From: an uncultured Bacteroidia bacterium
Lineage (GTDB): Bacteria; Bacteroidota; Bacteroidia; Bacteroidales; UBA932
NCBI GenBank assembly: GCA_902762655.1
Contig: CACWOZ010000014.1
Span: 1 to 45,361 of the forward strand
Direction of reading: 5' to 3'
Length of the DNA stretch: 45,361 nucleotides
Under the pieces are notes generated by a model. It was given only the letters and a program-made list of their open reading frames with translations. It was not told the origin of the DNA and made no database searches. Below, one piece after another: positions 9,101-16,759 of the stretch (positions are counted from its first letter, which is position 1; every line of letters begins with the position of its first letter). The position numbers and the translations under genes were made by a program.

Positions 9101-10389
9101 TGACAGGACTTCTCCCTCCCCTTCCCGAACGCCTTCGTCCGCATAGTCTGGATGATTATGTAGGCCAGAAACATCTGGTCGGCAAGGGTTGCATACTCCG
9201 GAACATGATAGAGAGCGGCAATCTCAGTTCCTTTATACTGTGGGGGCCTCCCGGTGTGGGAAAGACGACGCTTGCCAAGATCATTGCAGACACTTGCAAG
9301 AGAGATTTTTTCACGCTCAGCGCCGTCAGTGCCGGGGTTAAGGAGGTACGAGAGGTGATAGATGCCGCAAAATCCGGCGGAATATTCTCCCAGAACGCCG
9401 CACCAGTGCTGTTCATAGACGAAATCCACCGTTTTAACAAGGCTCAGCAGGACGCACTTCTGGGCGCGGTCGAAGCAGGCATCGTGGTTCTTATAGGTGC
9501 CACCACGGAGAATCCTTCGTTCGAGGTTATAACTCCCCTTCTCTCAAGATGCCAGGTCTATGTTCTCAAAAGTCTGGAAGTCGCCGATCTCAAGATACTT
9601 CTCGACAGGGCACTTGCCAAAGACGAGGTGCTCAAGGAAAGAAATGTAAGTGTCAAGGAGACGGAAGCCCTCTTCCGCCATTCAGGAGGAGACGGACGCA
9701 AACTCCTGAACATCCTGGAACTCGTCGTCGACTCACAGGCGGGAAAGAAAACGGCAGTCATCGACAATAAGACAGTCACGGCATGTTTGAACGAAAACGT
9801 TGCCATCTACGATAAGGACGGCGAGATGCACTATGACATTATTTCGGCATTCATCAAAAGTATACGTGGATCCGACCCTAATGCCGCCATCTATTATCTT
9901 GCCCGCATGCTGGATGGCGGAGAAGACCCTCTTTTCATCGCCCGCCGACTTTGTCTTAGCGCATCGGAAGATGTCGGTCTCGCTAATCCTAACGCCCTTC
10001 TGCTGGCGAATGCTACATTCCAGGTAGTCAATCAGATAGGAATGCCGGAGGCGCGTATCCCCCTTGCCGAATGCACGGTCTATCTGGCGTCATCTCCGAA
10101 GAGTAATGCCTCATACATGGCGCTTGAAGAGGCGCTTCAGGTCGCAAAAGACGACAAGACACGCGCAGTGCCGCTGCATCTTCGCAATGCACCCACCAAA
10201 CTAATGGAGGATCTCGGCTACTCCGACGGATACAAGTATGCCCATGATTATCCCGGTCACTTCGTAGATCAGGAGTTCATGCCTGCGGGACTGGAAGGGC
10301 ACGTCTTCTATCATCCTGCTCCAAACAAGCATGAAGATGCCCTTAAGGCATACCTCCAGATGTGCTGGCCTAAATACTACTCGAAATAG
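9100..10389 (+). CDS. rarA: replication-associated recombination protein A (AAA+ ATPase)
   Basis: RarA (MgsA/Mgs1/WRNIP1 family) is a DNA-end and replication-fork-associated AAA+ ATPase that helps manage stalled forks. Walker A is GPPGVGKTT at residues 49-57, Walker B is LFIDEIH around 104-110, and a sensor ATTENPSF follows. The C-terminal half (from about 240) contains the SDVG-type (here SEDVGLANP) and YKYAHDYPGHFV segments of the MgsA C-terminal and tetramerisation domains. The length of 429 residues is normal. It is coupled to the preceding YghO-like gene by a one-base overlap. Confidence 0.95.
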   Translation: MTGLLPPLPERLRPHSLDDYVGQKHLVGKGCILRNMIESGNLSSFILWGPPGVGKTTLAKIIADTCKRDFFTLSAVSAGVKEVREVIDAAKSGGIFSQNAAPVLFIDEIHRFNKAQQDALLGAVEAGIVVLIGATTENPSFEVITPLLSRCQVYVLKSLEVADLKILLDRALAKDEVLKERNVSVKETEALFRHSGGDGRKLLNILELVVDSQAGKKTAVIDNKTVTACLNENVAIYDKDGEMHYDIISAFIKSIRGSDPNAAIYYLARMLDGGEDPLFIARRLCLSASEDVGLANPNALLLANATFQVVNQIGMPEARIPLAECTVYLASSPKSNASYMALEEALQVAKDDKTRAVPLHLRNAPTKLMEDLGYSDGYKYAHDYPGHFVDQEFMPAGLEGHVFYHPAPNKHEDALKAYLQMCWPKYYSK

Positions 10390-10416
10390 AAGGTATCAGG
10401 AGCGGATCTCCATTCG

Positions 10417-12555
10417 CTAGAATGGATATCCGATGCCGAAATGGAAGGCGTTGCCTCCTCTGCTCAGCCATCTGCCTGGATTTAGGAATCGCTCTCCTGC
10501 AGTACGTGAGGGATCGTAGAGTTTCATACCGAAATCGATGCGGAGCAGAATGAAGTCCAGATTCAGGCGTAATCCGGTGCCCCAGTCTGCCGCAAGGCTG
10601 GAAATGAAGTCCTTCGGTATCTCCAGCAGATTCCAAACATTTCCAACGTCTGTGAAAAGCGCTCCTTCCAGTTTCCAGAAAACCTTGAACCGATATTCCA
10701 GATTCGCCTCCAGTTTCATATCACCGGTCTGGCTTGGAATGATGAAGGCGTCGTTCATGACAGAGAAACCTGGGCCCACAGCCCTTGCCTGCCAGCCACG
10801 CATGCTGCTTGCCCCACCGGCGTAGAACTGCTTCTCGAAAGGCAATGCGGATGAATTGCCATATGCATAACCAGCACCGGCAAGGAATCTTGTGGCGATG
10901 GCATTGCCATCCTTGGAACCGAAGCGCCAGGTGCGTCCGAAAGAATACTCTCCCCTGATGTACTGAGCGTAAGGAGACCCGCCTATGCAATAGGAGCCGT
11001 CTTTGTTCGTGCCCATCCATTTGTTGAAAAGACTCAGGACATTTCCAGAAAGGTCGATGCTCAGCCTGCGGAAGTGGTAATCCCCTTTTGGAACGATTTC
11101 AGAACTCGAATTGAAATAAAGCACTGCTCCTACGCCGGCGTCGAGATGGTCCTGGTAGGCGTAGCGCATATAGGGATTGTTGGAAAGCGTTTTGCTGAAT
11201 GCTGCATCAAGCCCGTATAGTTTTACGAAGTTGACTTGAAGGGGGCTCAACTGGAATGTAATGTTGTGCTTGCTGGTGCCGGAGTACCCATAGCTTATGG
11301 AAAGGATGTTCCTGGTGTACTCTGGCCTGTTCTGATGGTTGAACGCCACGTTAATCTGTGTTCTTGGGATGACCGGGCGTCGGAACATCTTGTAGGGAAG
11401 GCCGAGGAAACGAGGAAAACTCACCCCTGCGGAAATACCGTATTCGGTGGCCCTGGTATCGTCGTTGAGTTTGAACTGGAAATCGCCGTTGAATCCTAGA
11501 GTGAGCCACTCACCCCCATGGAAAATGTTCTTATGGAAATAACTGACCTGTGGAGATATGCCCATCAGGCCGGAAGAATTGCTGGACCCCTCCAGATTCA
11601 CTTTGAAGCCTTGCATGGGTGATCTTGTCAGGTTGATGCTGCAGTCTACCTTGCTGCTGTCCGACTGGGTCATCTCGACTGCGACACCGCTGAAGAGTTT
11701 GAGAGCCGACAGTCTGCTGTAGGTGGTTGCGACCGTGCTTTCGCTGTATACACTTCCGGGCTTTACGGTATTCAATCCCTTCAGCACGGATTTACGGAAC
11801 TTAAGGTCTTCAGGAAGCGTAATTGAAACCTTCCCTATGGTATACTTGTTCAGCGGCACCGAACTGGCTTCCGACTGGCTGCGTTCAAATTCCCGTATAC
11901 GGTACTTCAGCAGGGTACGCCCGCCCAATGTATCTGCCTCGAAGGAATAATTGTTCCTGCTCAGGGAATAATAGCCAAGATCCCTCAATCTGGAGGCGGA
12001 ACGTTCCGTTTCCTGCTCGAGCAGTTGCTCCGAAAGGAAAGCACCCCTCAAAGCCTTGGATACTGTTGCTGTATCTGCATAGAAATCTATGGCAAAGGGT
12101 TCATATTCCGGCACCTCGAAAACTATGTCCTCTATACGGTATCTTTCCCCGAGGTTTACTATATAATTCACCCTTATCTTCTTGCCGTGACGGACGGTGG
12201 CGGTGTCCACCTTGGAATCGTAGTATCCCAGATACTTAAGCCTGTTGGAAATATTCGTAATTGAAGTGCCAGCAGCGGCTTCGTCGTAAACAATCGGAGG
12301 CGTGCCCAGTTTGTGCCAGAGTCCGTCTTTACGGGACCAGTTATATACATAAAGGAAGGGATTGAAGCCTAGCAGGCCTCCGCTCTCGTCATCCTGACGG
12401 ATGTAATTGCTGATTTCGCTTTCTTTAAAACCCGGGTCGCCGCTCACGGTGACGGTATTTCCCTCCAGCCGGTATTGCCCGTCTTCCAGCACGCGAGTGG
12501 TGCTGCAGGAGATAGATAGAATGCATAATGCGGCCAGCAGGAACGATTTTCTCAT
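10417..12555 (-). CDS. TamA/BamA-family outer-membrane lipoprotein (TamL-like)
   Basis: Omp85-superfamily barrel likely to assist in inserting or transporting outer-membrane material. Bacteroidetes carry a lipoprotein version of TamA called TamL. The 712-residue product has a lipobox (LSISCSTT, Cys17), POTRA-like repeats in roughly residues 30-300 and a 16-strand-type barrel to the C-terminus. It ends in a final Phe (FGIGYPF), with GGxxSMRGW in the barrel (GGASSMRGWQAR), the conserved Omp85 loop motif. The start was moved to the ATG at 12555: the 20-residue upstream extension would bury the signal peptide. No TamB-like gene is adjacent, so the partner would be elsewhere. Confidence 0.85.
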   Translation of the reverse strand: MRKSFLLAALCILSISCSTTRVLEDGQYRLEGNTVTVSGDPGFKESEISNYIRQDDESGGLLGFNPFLYVYNWSRKDGLWHKLGTPPIVYDEAAAGTSITNISNRLKYLGYYDSKVDTATVRHGKKIRVNYIVNLGERYRIEDIVFEVPEYEPFAIDFYADTATVSKALRGAFLSEQLLEQETERSASRLRDLGYYSLSRNNYSFEADTLGGRTLLKYRIREFERSQSEASSVPLNKYTIGKVSITLPEDLKFRKSVLKGLNTVKPGSVYSESTVATTYSRLSALKLFSGVAVEMTQSDSSKVDCSINLTRSPMQGFKVNLEGSSNSSGLMGISPQVSYFHKNIFHGGEWLTLGFNGDFQFKLNDDTRATEYGISAGVSFPRFLGLPYKMFRRPVIPRTQINVAFNHQNRPEYTRNILSISYGYSGTSKHNITFQLSPLQVNFVKLYGLDAAFSKTLSNNPYMRYAYQDHLDAGVGAVLYFNSSSEIVPKGDYHFRRLSIDLSGNVLSLFNKWMGTNKDGSYCIGGSPYAQYIRGEYSFGRTWRFGSKDGNAIATRFLAGAGYAYGNSSALPFEKQFYAGGASSMRGWQARAVGPGFSVMNDAFIIPSQTGDMKLEANLEYRFKVFWKLEGALFTDVGNVWNLLEIPKDFISSLAADWGTGLRLNLDFILLRIDFGMKLYDPSRTAGERFLNPGRWLSRGGNAFHFGIGYPF

Positions 12556-12562
12556 ATTCTTA

Positions 12563-12570
12563 CAAATATA
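12563..12570 (-). promoter_or_regulatory. -7 element for the TamL-like gene
   Basis: The complement reads TATATTTG, a perfect TAnnTTTG match, seven bases before the ATG at 12555. No clear -33 partner was seen. Confidence 0.5.
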
Positions 12571-12577
12571 ACAATTA

Positions 12578-12609
12578 TTTGTTTTTCTCTGTCCTAGAAT
12601 GTATTTTTG
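12578..12609 (+). promoter_or_regulatory. -33/-7 promoter for the SpoU methyltransferase gene
   Basis: TTTG at 12578-12581 and TATTTTTG at 12602-12609 are separated by exactly 20 bases, a textbook Bacteroidetes promoter. The ATG at 12615 follows five bases later, so the leader must be almost absent. It faces away from the TamL promoter in a 59-bp divergent intergenic region. Confidence 0.65.
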
Positions 12610-12614
12610 CGTCA

Positions 12615-13319
12615 ATGGAACCTATCAGCAATAACGAGTTGAAGCAGATACGTGCCTTGCACGAAAAGAAGTATCGCGACGAGTCCGGGTTGTTCCTGGT
12701 CGAAGGAGAGAAACTTGTGGCAGAAGCGGAGGCTTCCGGCTTCGGAATAGTCAGGATAATCCGCAGGGATGAAGTCGGAGAAAAGGTCATGGAGCGGATC
12801 AGCACCATGAGTTCTCCATCCCCCGTTGTCGCCGTAGTGCGCAAACCCGCACCAGCCAGCCATGCTCCGGGCGGGCTCTGTCTCGCACTTGACTCGGTAC
12901 GGGATCCAGGCAACATGGGCACCATACTCCGCATTGCCGACTGGTTCGGCGTAGACTGCGTTTTCGCATCTCCAGACAGCGTTGAGGTATTCAACCCAAA
13001 GGTGGTTCAGGCCTCGATGGGCGCAATCTTTCGCAAGAAATTGATATACTGTGATATAGTTGAAAAGTGCCGGGACTTCCGCGACGCTGGTCTGCATGTG
13101 TTCGGCACCTTCCTTCATGGAAGAGATATCTACGCAACCGAACTGCCACGCGAAGGTCTGATTGTCATGGGGAATGAAGCAAACGGCATCAGTGCCAGGG
13201 TGGAGGCCGAGTGCGACAGCAAGCTTACGATTCCCTCTTTCGGCGGTGGCTCCGAGTCTCTCAATGTTTCCGTGGCGACCGCCATAACCATTTCTGAATT
13301 CAGGCGCAGATGGAAGTAA
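12615..13319 (+). CDS. TrmH/SpoU-family RNA 2'-O-methyltransferase
   Basis: Predicted SAM-dependent 2'-O-ribose methyltransferase acting on rRNA or tRNA with the trefoil-knot SPOUT fold. An N-terminal substrate-binding part (residues 1-85) precedes three SpoU motifs: SVRDPGNMGTILRIADWFG, VMGNEANGIS and IPSFGGGSESLNVSVA. 234 residues, with the start at 12615 set by the promoter spacing and by family-like MEPISNNELKQI. The specific target (RlmB-like Gm2251 or another) cannot be told from sequence. Its end overlaps the GH13 gene by 10 bases. Confidence 0.88.
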   Translation: MEPISNNELKQIRALHEKKYRDESGLFLVEGEKLVAEAEASGFGIVRIIRRDEVGEKVMERISTMSSPSPVVAVVRKPAPASHAPGGLCLALDSVRDPGNMGTILRIADWFGVDCVFASPDSVEVFNPKVVQASMGAIFRKKLIYCDIVEKCRDFRDAGLHVFGTFLHGRDIYATELPREGLIVMGNEANGISARVEAECDSKLTIPSFGGGSESLNVSVATAITISEFRRRWK

Positions 13320-14638
13320 TATATCAGGTCCTGCCCAGAATCTGGGGCAAGGGCAAATTCTCGGAGTGGGATACCAGGACATTCAATTATCTGAAATCGC
13401 TGAATGTCACAGCCGTATGGTATACCGGTGTGATTCGCCACGCAAGCGGCAGACCTTTTGTTAAAGGTAATCCCGGATCCCCTTATTCCATAGAGGATTA
13501 CTACGATGTAAACCCGTATCTCGCAGATGACCAGAATGCTCGGATGGAAGAATTCGGACAGCTGGTGGCCCGTACACATAATGCCGGGCTGAAGGTTATC
13601 ATCGACTACGTTCCGAACCATGTCAGCCCGGACTGTCAGAACCTTCCCAAATGCAATTACTGCGATTATGACTGGACCGATACTCTCAAGGTGGACTACT
13701 CTCATCCGGATACCTGGGGAAAGATGCTGGAAATCCTGTTGTTCTGGGCGGACAAAGGAGTGGACGGTTTTCGTTGCGATATGGTGGAGATGGTACCGCC
13801 TAAGTTCCTTAAATGGCTGATTGCCGAGGTGCGCAGGCGCTACCCGAAGATGCTCTTCATAGGTGAGGTTTACGACAGGAACAACTACCGCCGCTACATA
13901 AAAGACCTGGGTTTCGATCTTCTGTACGATAAATCCGGATTCTACGACAATGTACGCGCGATAATCCAGAACGGAGCATCCGCCCGAAACCTGACGCGCA
14001 ACTGGCAGTTCCTGCAGGACCTCCAGCCGAATATGCTGAACTTTCTGGAAAACCACGATGAACAACGCTTCGCTTCTCCCTTTTTTGCAGGAGACGCCCG
14101 CAAGGCCTTCCCCGCCCTGGCTGCAGGAGCGCTCTTCAATGGTGCGTCTTTTATGATTTACGCCGGACAGGAAGTGGGAGCGGATGCTGCCGAAGGCGCC
14201 GAAGGGAGGACATCCATCTTCAATTGGACTAGCCCAGAGCAGCTGGAGCATCTGCATCGCTATGTACGCAGCGGTAAGGGCTTGAACGCGGAAGAGGCTG
14301 GTGTTCTGGCAGAATACAGAAGGATTCTGGGCTTGCTGGAGCTTCCCCAGTTCCGCGATGGAGAAGTATATGACCTCTGCTGGTGCAATTCAATTCTGTA
14401 TGGATTCGACCCTGAGAAGCATTTCGCTTTCCTGCGCTATAAACGTCTGCCGCGCAAAAGAAAAGCAGACGCCACGCTGGTCGTCTGCAATTTCTCATCC
14501 GAGCCTGTTGATATGAAAATCAATCTGCCCGAGGATCTCCGCCAGAAGAAGGAACTGTCCTGGCTTCCTCAAAGGCCGGGTGTACAGTTCGCCGCTCCGT
14601 ACGAGGCATATACTATTCCTTTGACATCTACGCAGTAA
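13310..14638 (+). CDS. GH13 alpha-amylase-family glycosidase, cytoplasmic
   Basis: Predicted retaining alpha-glucan hydrolase or transglycosidase with a (beta/alpha)8 barrel. Conserved regions are visible: DYVPNHVS (region I), GFRCDMVE with the nucleophile Asp (region II), FIGEVYD with the acid/base Glu (region III) and FLENHDEQR with the transition-state Asp (region IV). At 442 residues it is compact. There is no signal peptide, so it probably acts on internal or imported maltodextrin. The last third looks like a short beta-sandwich domain C. Its 5' end overlaps the methyltransferase gene by 10 bases, and its 3' end overlaps the convergent exported-protein gene by 70 bases. Confidence 0.88.
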   Translation: MEVIYQVLPRIWGKGKFSEWDTRTFNYLKSLNVTAVWYTGVIRHASGRPFVKGNPGSPYSIEDYYDVNPYLADDQNARMEEFGQLVARTHNAGLKVIIDYVPNHVSPDCQNLPKCNYCDYDWTDTLKVDYSHPDTWGKMLEILLFWADKGVDGFRCDMVEMVPPKFLKWLIAEVRRRYPKMLFIGEVYDRNNYRRYIKDLGFDLLYDKSGFYDNVRAIIQNGASARNLTRNWQFLQDLQPNMLNFLENHDEQRFASPFFAGDARKAFPALAAGALFNGASFMIYAGQEVGADAAEGAEGRTSIFNWTSPEQLEHLHRYVRSGKGLNAEEAGVLAEYRRILGLLELPQFRDGEVYDLCWCNSILYGFDPEKHFAFLRYKRLPRKRKADATLVVCNFSSEPVDMKINLPEDLRQKKELSWLPQRPGVQFAAPYEAYTIPLTSTQ

Positions 14639-15432
14639 AGGTCTGAGCCATAGAAAAACAGGGATTCCGGCTCGTTTGGAATGCCGGCTTCCTTCAGGTC
14701 TCTGGTCCAGATCTCCCTTCCGTTAGAAAGGTCGTAGCAGACAATAGAGGAATCTCCGCCCATACCATAAACCTGATACATTTTTCCGAAACGGACTACC
14801 GCACCCTGTGTGGCAAGACGGAAACTGTAAATTCTTCTGTCCAGAATGTCCGATGCTCCAAGTTCGACATATCTTTCATTGAGTTCAGGCAGGGAAAATT
14901 TGATTATCTGCAATCCATTCCCGAAACGTGCGTCGTTCCAACTTTCTCTGCTATAGCCTGTTATGTAAAGGAAGCCGGCGTCATTGTCAATCGCGAGATT
15001 GGGATACCATACGCCCATCTGTACAGGAGACGGCAACTCGATTGTCTGAATCTGGGTAAGAGAATAGTCGCCTTTTGATCCTGATACTTTGAATACGCAT
15101 ATGCAGTGCTCGGCTCTGTTTTCCTGACTGACATAGATAAGAGGGAACTTCATGCCTTCTACATGACGCACGTTCGCGTTGTTGCAATGCCAGGTTTTAT
15201 GGCCATCCATAGGAATACGCTGCAGATGTTTTCTTTCCGTGATTGAATATACATCAACTGCTTCGGCGCCATCGAAAAACTGGAAAATGCAGCCATCAAT
15301 ATGAACTCCTCCCTGCCGTGAGCCAGGTGAAGCTACAGGCGGCACCTGCTGGAATTGTTCCGTGAAAAACTGGGCATTTGCGCACCAGGCGGTGCACAAT
15401 GTGAACAATGTGATTAAAAAGGCCTTTTTCAT
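14569..15432 (-). CDS. exported protein of unknown function, possible beta-propeller
   Basis: 287 residues with a standard signal peptide (MKKAFLITLFTLCTAWCANAQ). The mature part has repeated short strand-turn units with aromatic and Gly/Asp turns (for example DNDAGFLYITGYS and FYGSDLYCVDVKG), as in periplasmic beta-propellers or DUF-type lyase folds. I recognise no family motif. It is convergent with the GH13 gene and its final 23 codons overlap it. A perfect -7 word (TATCTTTG on the complement of 15441-15448) lies eight bases before its start. Confidence 0.7.
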   Translation of the reverse strand: MKKAFLITLFTLCTAWCANAQFFTEQFQQVPPVASPGSRQGGVHIDGCIFQFFDGAEAVDVYSITERKHLQRIPMDGHKTWHCNNANVRHVEGMKFPLIYVSQENRAEHCICVFKVSGSKGDYSLTQIQTIELPSPVQMGVWYPNLAIDNDAGFLYITGYSRESWNDARFGNGLQIIKFSLPELNERYVELGASDILDRRIYSFRLATQGAVVRFGKMYQVYGMGGDSSIVCYDLSNGREIWTRDLKEAGIPNEPESLFFYGSDLYCVDVKGIVYASYGAANCTPGL

Positions 15433-15440
15433 AAGTGTAG

Positions 15441-15448
15441 CAAAGATA
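15441..15448 (-). promoter_or_regulatory. -7 element for the exported-protein gene
   Basis: The complement reads TATCTTTG, a perfect consensus match, eight bases upstream of the ATG at 15432. Confidence 0.5.
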
Positions 15449-15480
15449 CAAAAAGTCTATGCCGTTTGCGTGTTTTTTCT

Positions 15481-15488
15481 TAACTTTG
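15481..15488 (+). promoter_or_regulatory. -7 element for the phosphofructokinase gene
   Basis: TAACTTTG perfectly matches TAnnTTTG. The ATG at 15521 is 32 bases downstream, which is ordinary leader spacing. The nearest upstream TTTG (15465) is too close for a standard -33. Confidence 0.5.
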
Positions 15489-15520
15489 CGTGCGTATAAA
15501 TAGATACTTCACTTTTTATT

Positions 15521-16750
15521 ATGAAAGATTCAATAATCATCCTTTGCGGCGGCGGCCCTGCTCCGGGCATGAACACCGTCGTTTGCTCTGTAGCAAAAAC
15601 ATTCCTTTCCAATGGTTATCGTGTAATCGGCCTTCACGGCGGATATTCCGGGCTCTTCAGCAAAGCTCCCCGCACAGAAGATATCGATTTCTTCAAAGCT
15701 GACGCTTATTTCAACCGCGGCGGTTCATATCTTCAGATGAGCCGTTTCAAGCCTACGGATGAAGATTTCGAGAAGAACTTCAACCTCGGCCTGTTCAAGG
15801 ACAACAACATCAAGCTCCTTGTCACCGTCGGCGGAGATGATACCGCTTCCACTGCAAACAGGATCGCAAAGTTCCTGGAAGCAAAGCAGTATCCCATCCA
15901 CAATATCCACGTGCCCAAGACCATCGACAACGACCTGCCCCTCCCCGGCAATGCCCCCACCTTCGGATTCAACTCCGCCAAGGATGAAGGCGCCCATCTT
16001 GCACGCACCGTGTACGAAGATGCTCGCACCTCCGGCAACTGGCTGCTCATCAGTGCAATGGGCCGCAGTGCAGGCCACCTTGCCCTGGGTATAGGCGAGG
16101 CAACCCACTGCCCTATGACCATCATCCCCGAGATGTTCAACAAGACCGGCATATCCCTCGACAAGATAGTCAAGCTTGCAGTCTCCGCCATCATCAAGCG
16201 CAAGATTCTCGGTGTCCCCTACGGCACCGTAGTGGTCGCAGAAGGCGTATTCCACGACCTTGACCCTCAGGAAATCAAGAACGCCGGCGTCACCATGACC
16301 TATGATGAGCACGGACATCCCGAACTCGGCAAGATCAGCAAGGCCGTCCTCTTCAACGATATTCTCGAGAAGGAATTCAAGAAGATTGGCCTCAAGATCA
16401 AGACCCGTCCTGTGGAAATCGGCTACGACGTACGCTGCCAGGATCCTATCGGATACGACCTTACATACTGCACGGAACTCGCAATGGGAGCCTATGAACT
16501 CTTCTCCAAGGGTGAGACCGGATGCATGGTTTATGTCGACGCTGACGGCGAAGCACATCCTCTCTATCTTAAGGATCTGCAGAATGCCGAGGGCAAGATT
16601 CCTCCGCGCAGGGTGAATATCGAAGGCGGTACCGCGCAGAACTACTACGCGCACATCTGCCACTACATTACTCCCGCAGACTACGAAGCAGCCAGGAAGT
16701 ACGTTCCCAATCCCGAGGAATACGACTTCAAGAAGATACTCTGCTGGTAA
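15521..16750 (+). CDS. pfp: pyrophosphate-dependent phosphofructokinase
   Basis: Phosphorylates fructose 6-phosphate to fructose 1,6-bisphosphate in glycolysis. The active-site signature is diagnostic of PPi use: GGDDTAS has Asp where ATP enzymes have Gly (GGDGS), and PKTIDND has Lys where ATP enzymes have Gly (PGTIDND). The N-terminal GGGPAPGMN and central MGRSAGHLALGIG segments are the usual substrate and phosphoryl-donor loops. At 409 residues it is in the range of group II PFKs. The reaction would be reversible and could also serve gluconeogenesis. It leads a tightly packed run with ligA nine bases downstream. Confidence 0.9.
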   Translation: MKDSIIILCGGGPAPGMNTVVCSVAKTFLSNGYRVIGLHGGYSGLFSKAPRTEDIDFFKADAYFNRGGSYLQMSRFKPTDEDFEKNFNLGLFKDNNIKLLVTVGGDDTASTANRIAKFLEAKQYPIHNIHVPKTIDNDLPLPGNAPTFGFNSAKDEGAHLARTVYEDARTSGNWLLISAMGRSAGHLALGIGEATHCPMTIIPEMFNKTGISLDKIVKLAVSAIIKRKILGVPYGTVVVAEGVFHDLDPQEIKNAGVTMTYDEHGHPELGKISKAVLFNDILEKEFKKIGLKIKTRPVEIGYDVRCQDPIGYDLTYCTELAMGAYELFSKGETGCMVYVDADGEAHPLYLKDLQNAEGKIPPRRVNIEGGTAQNYYAHICHYITPADYEAARKYVPNPEEYDFKKILCW

Positions 16751-16759
16751 TTCCTTGGA

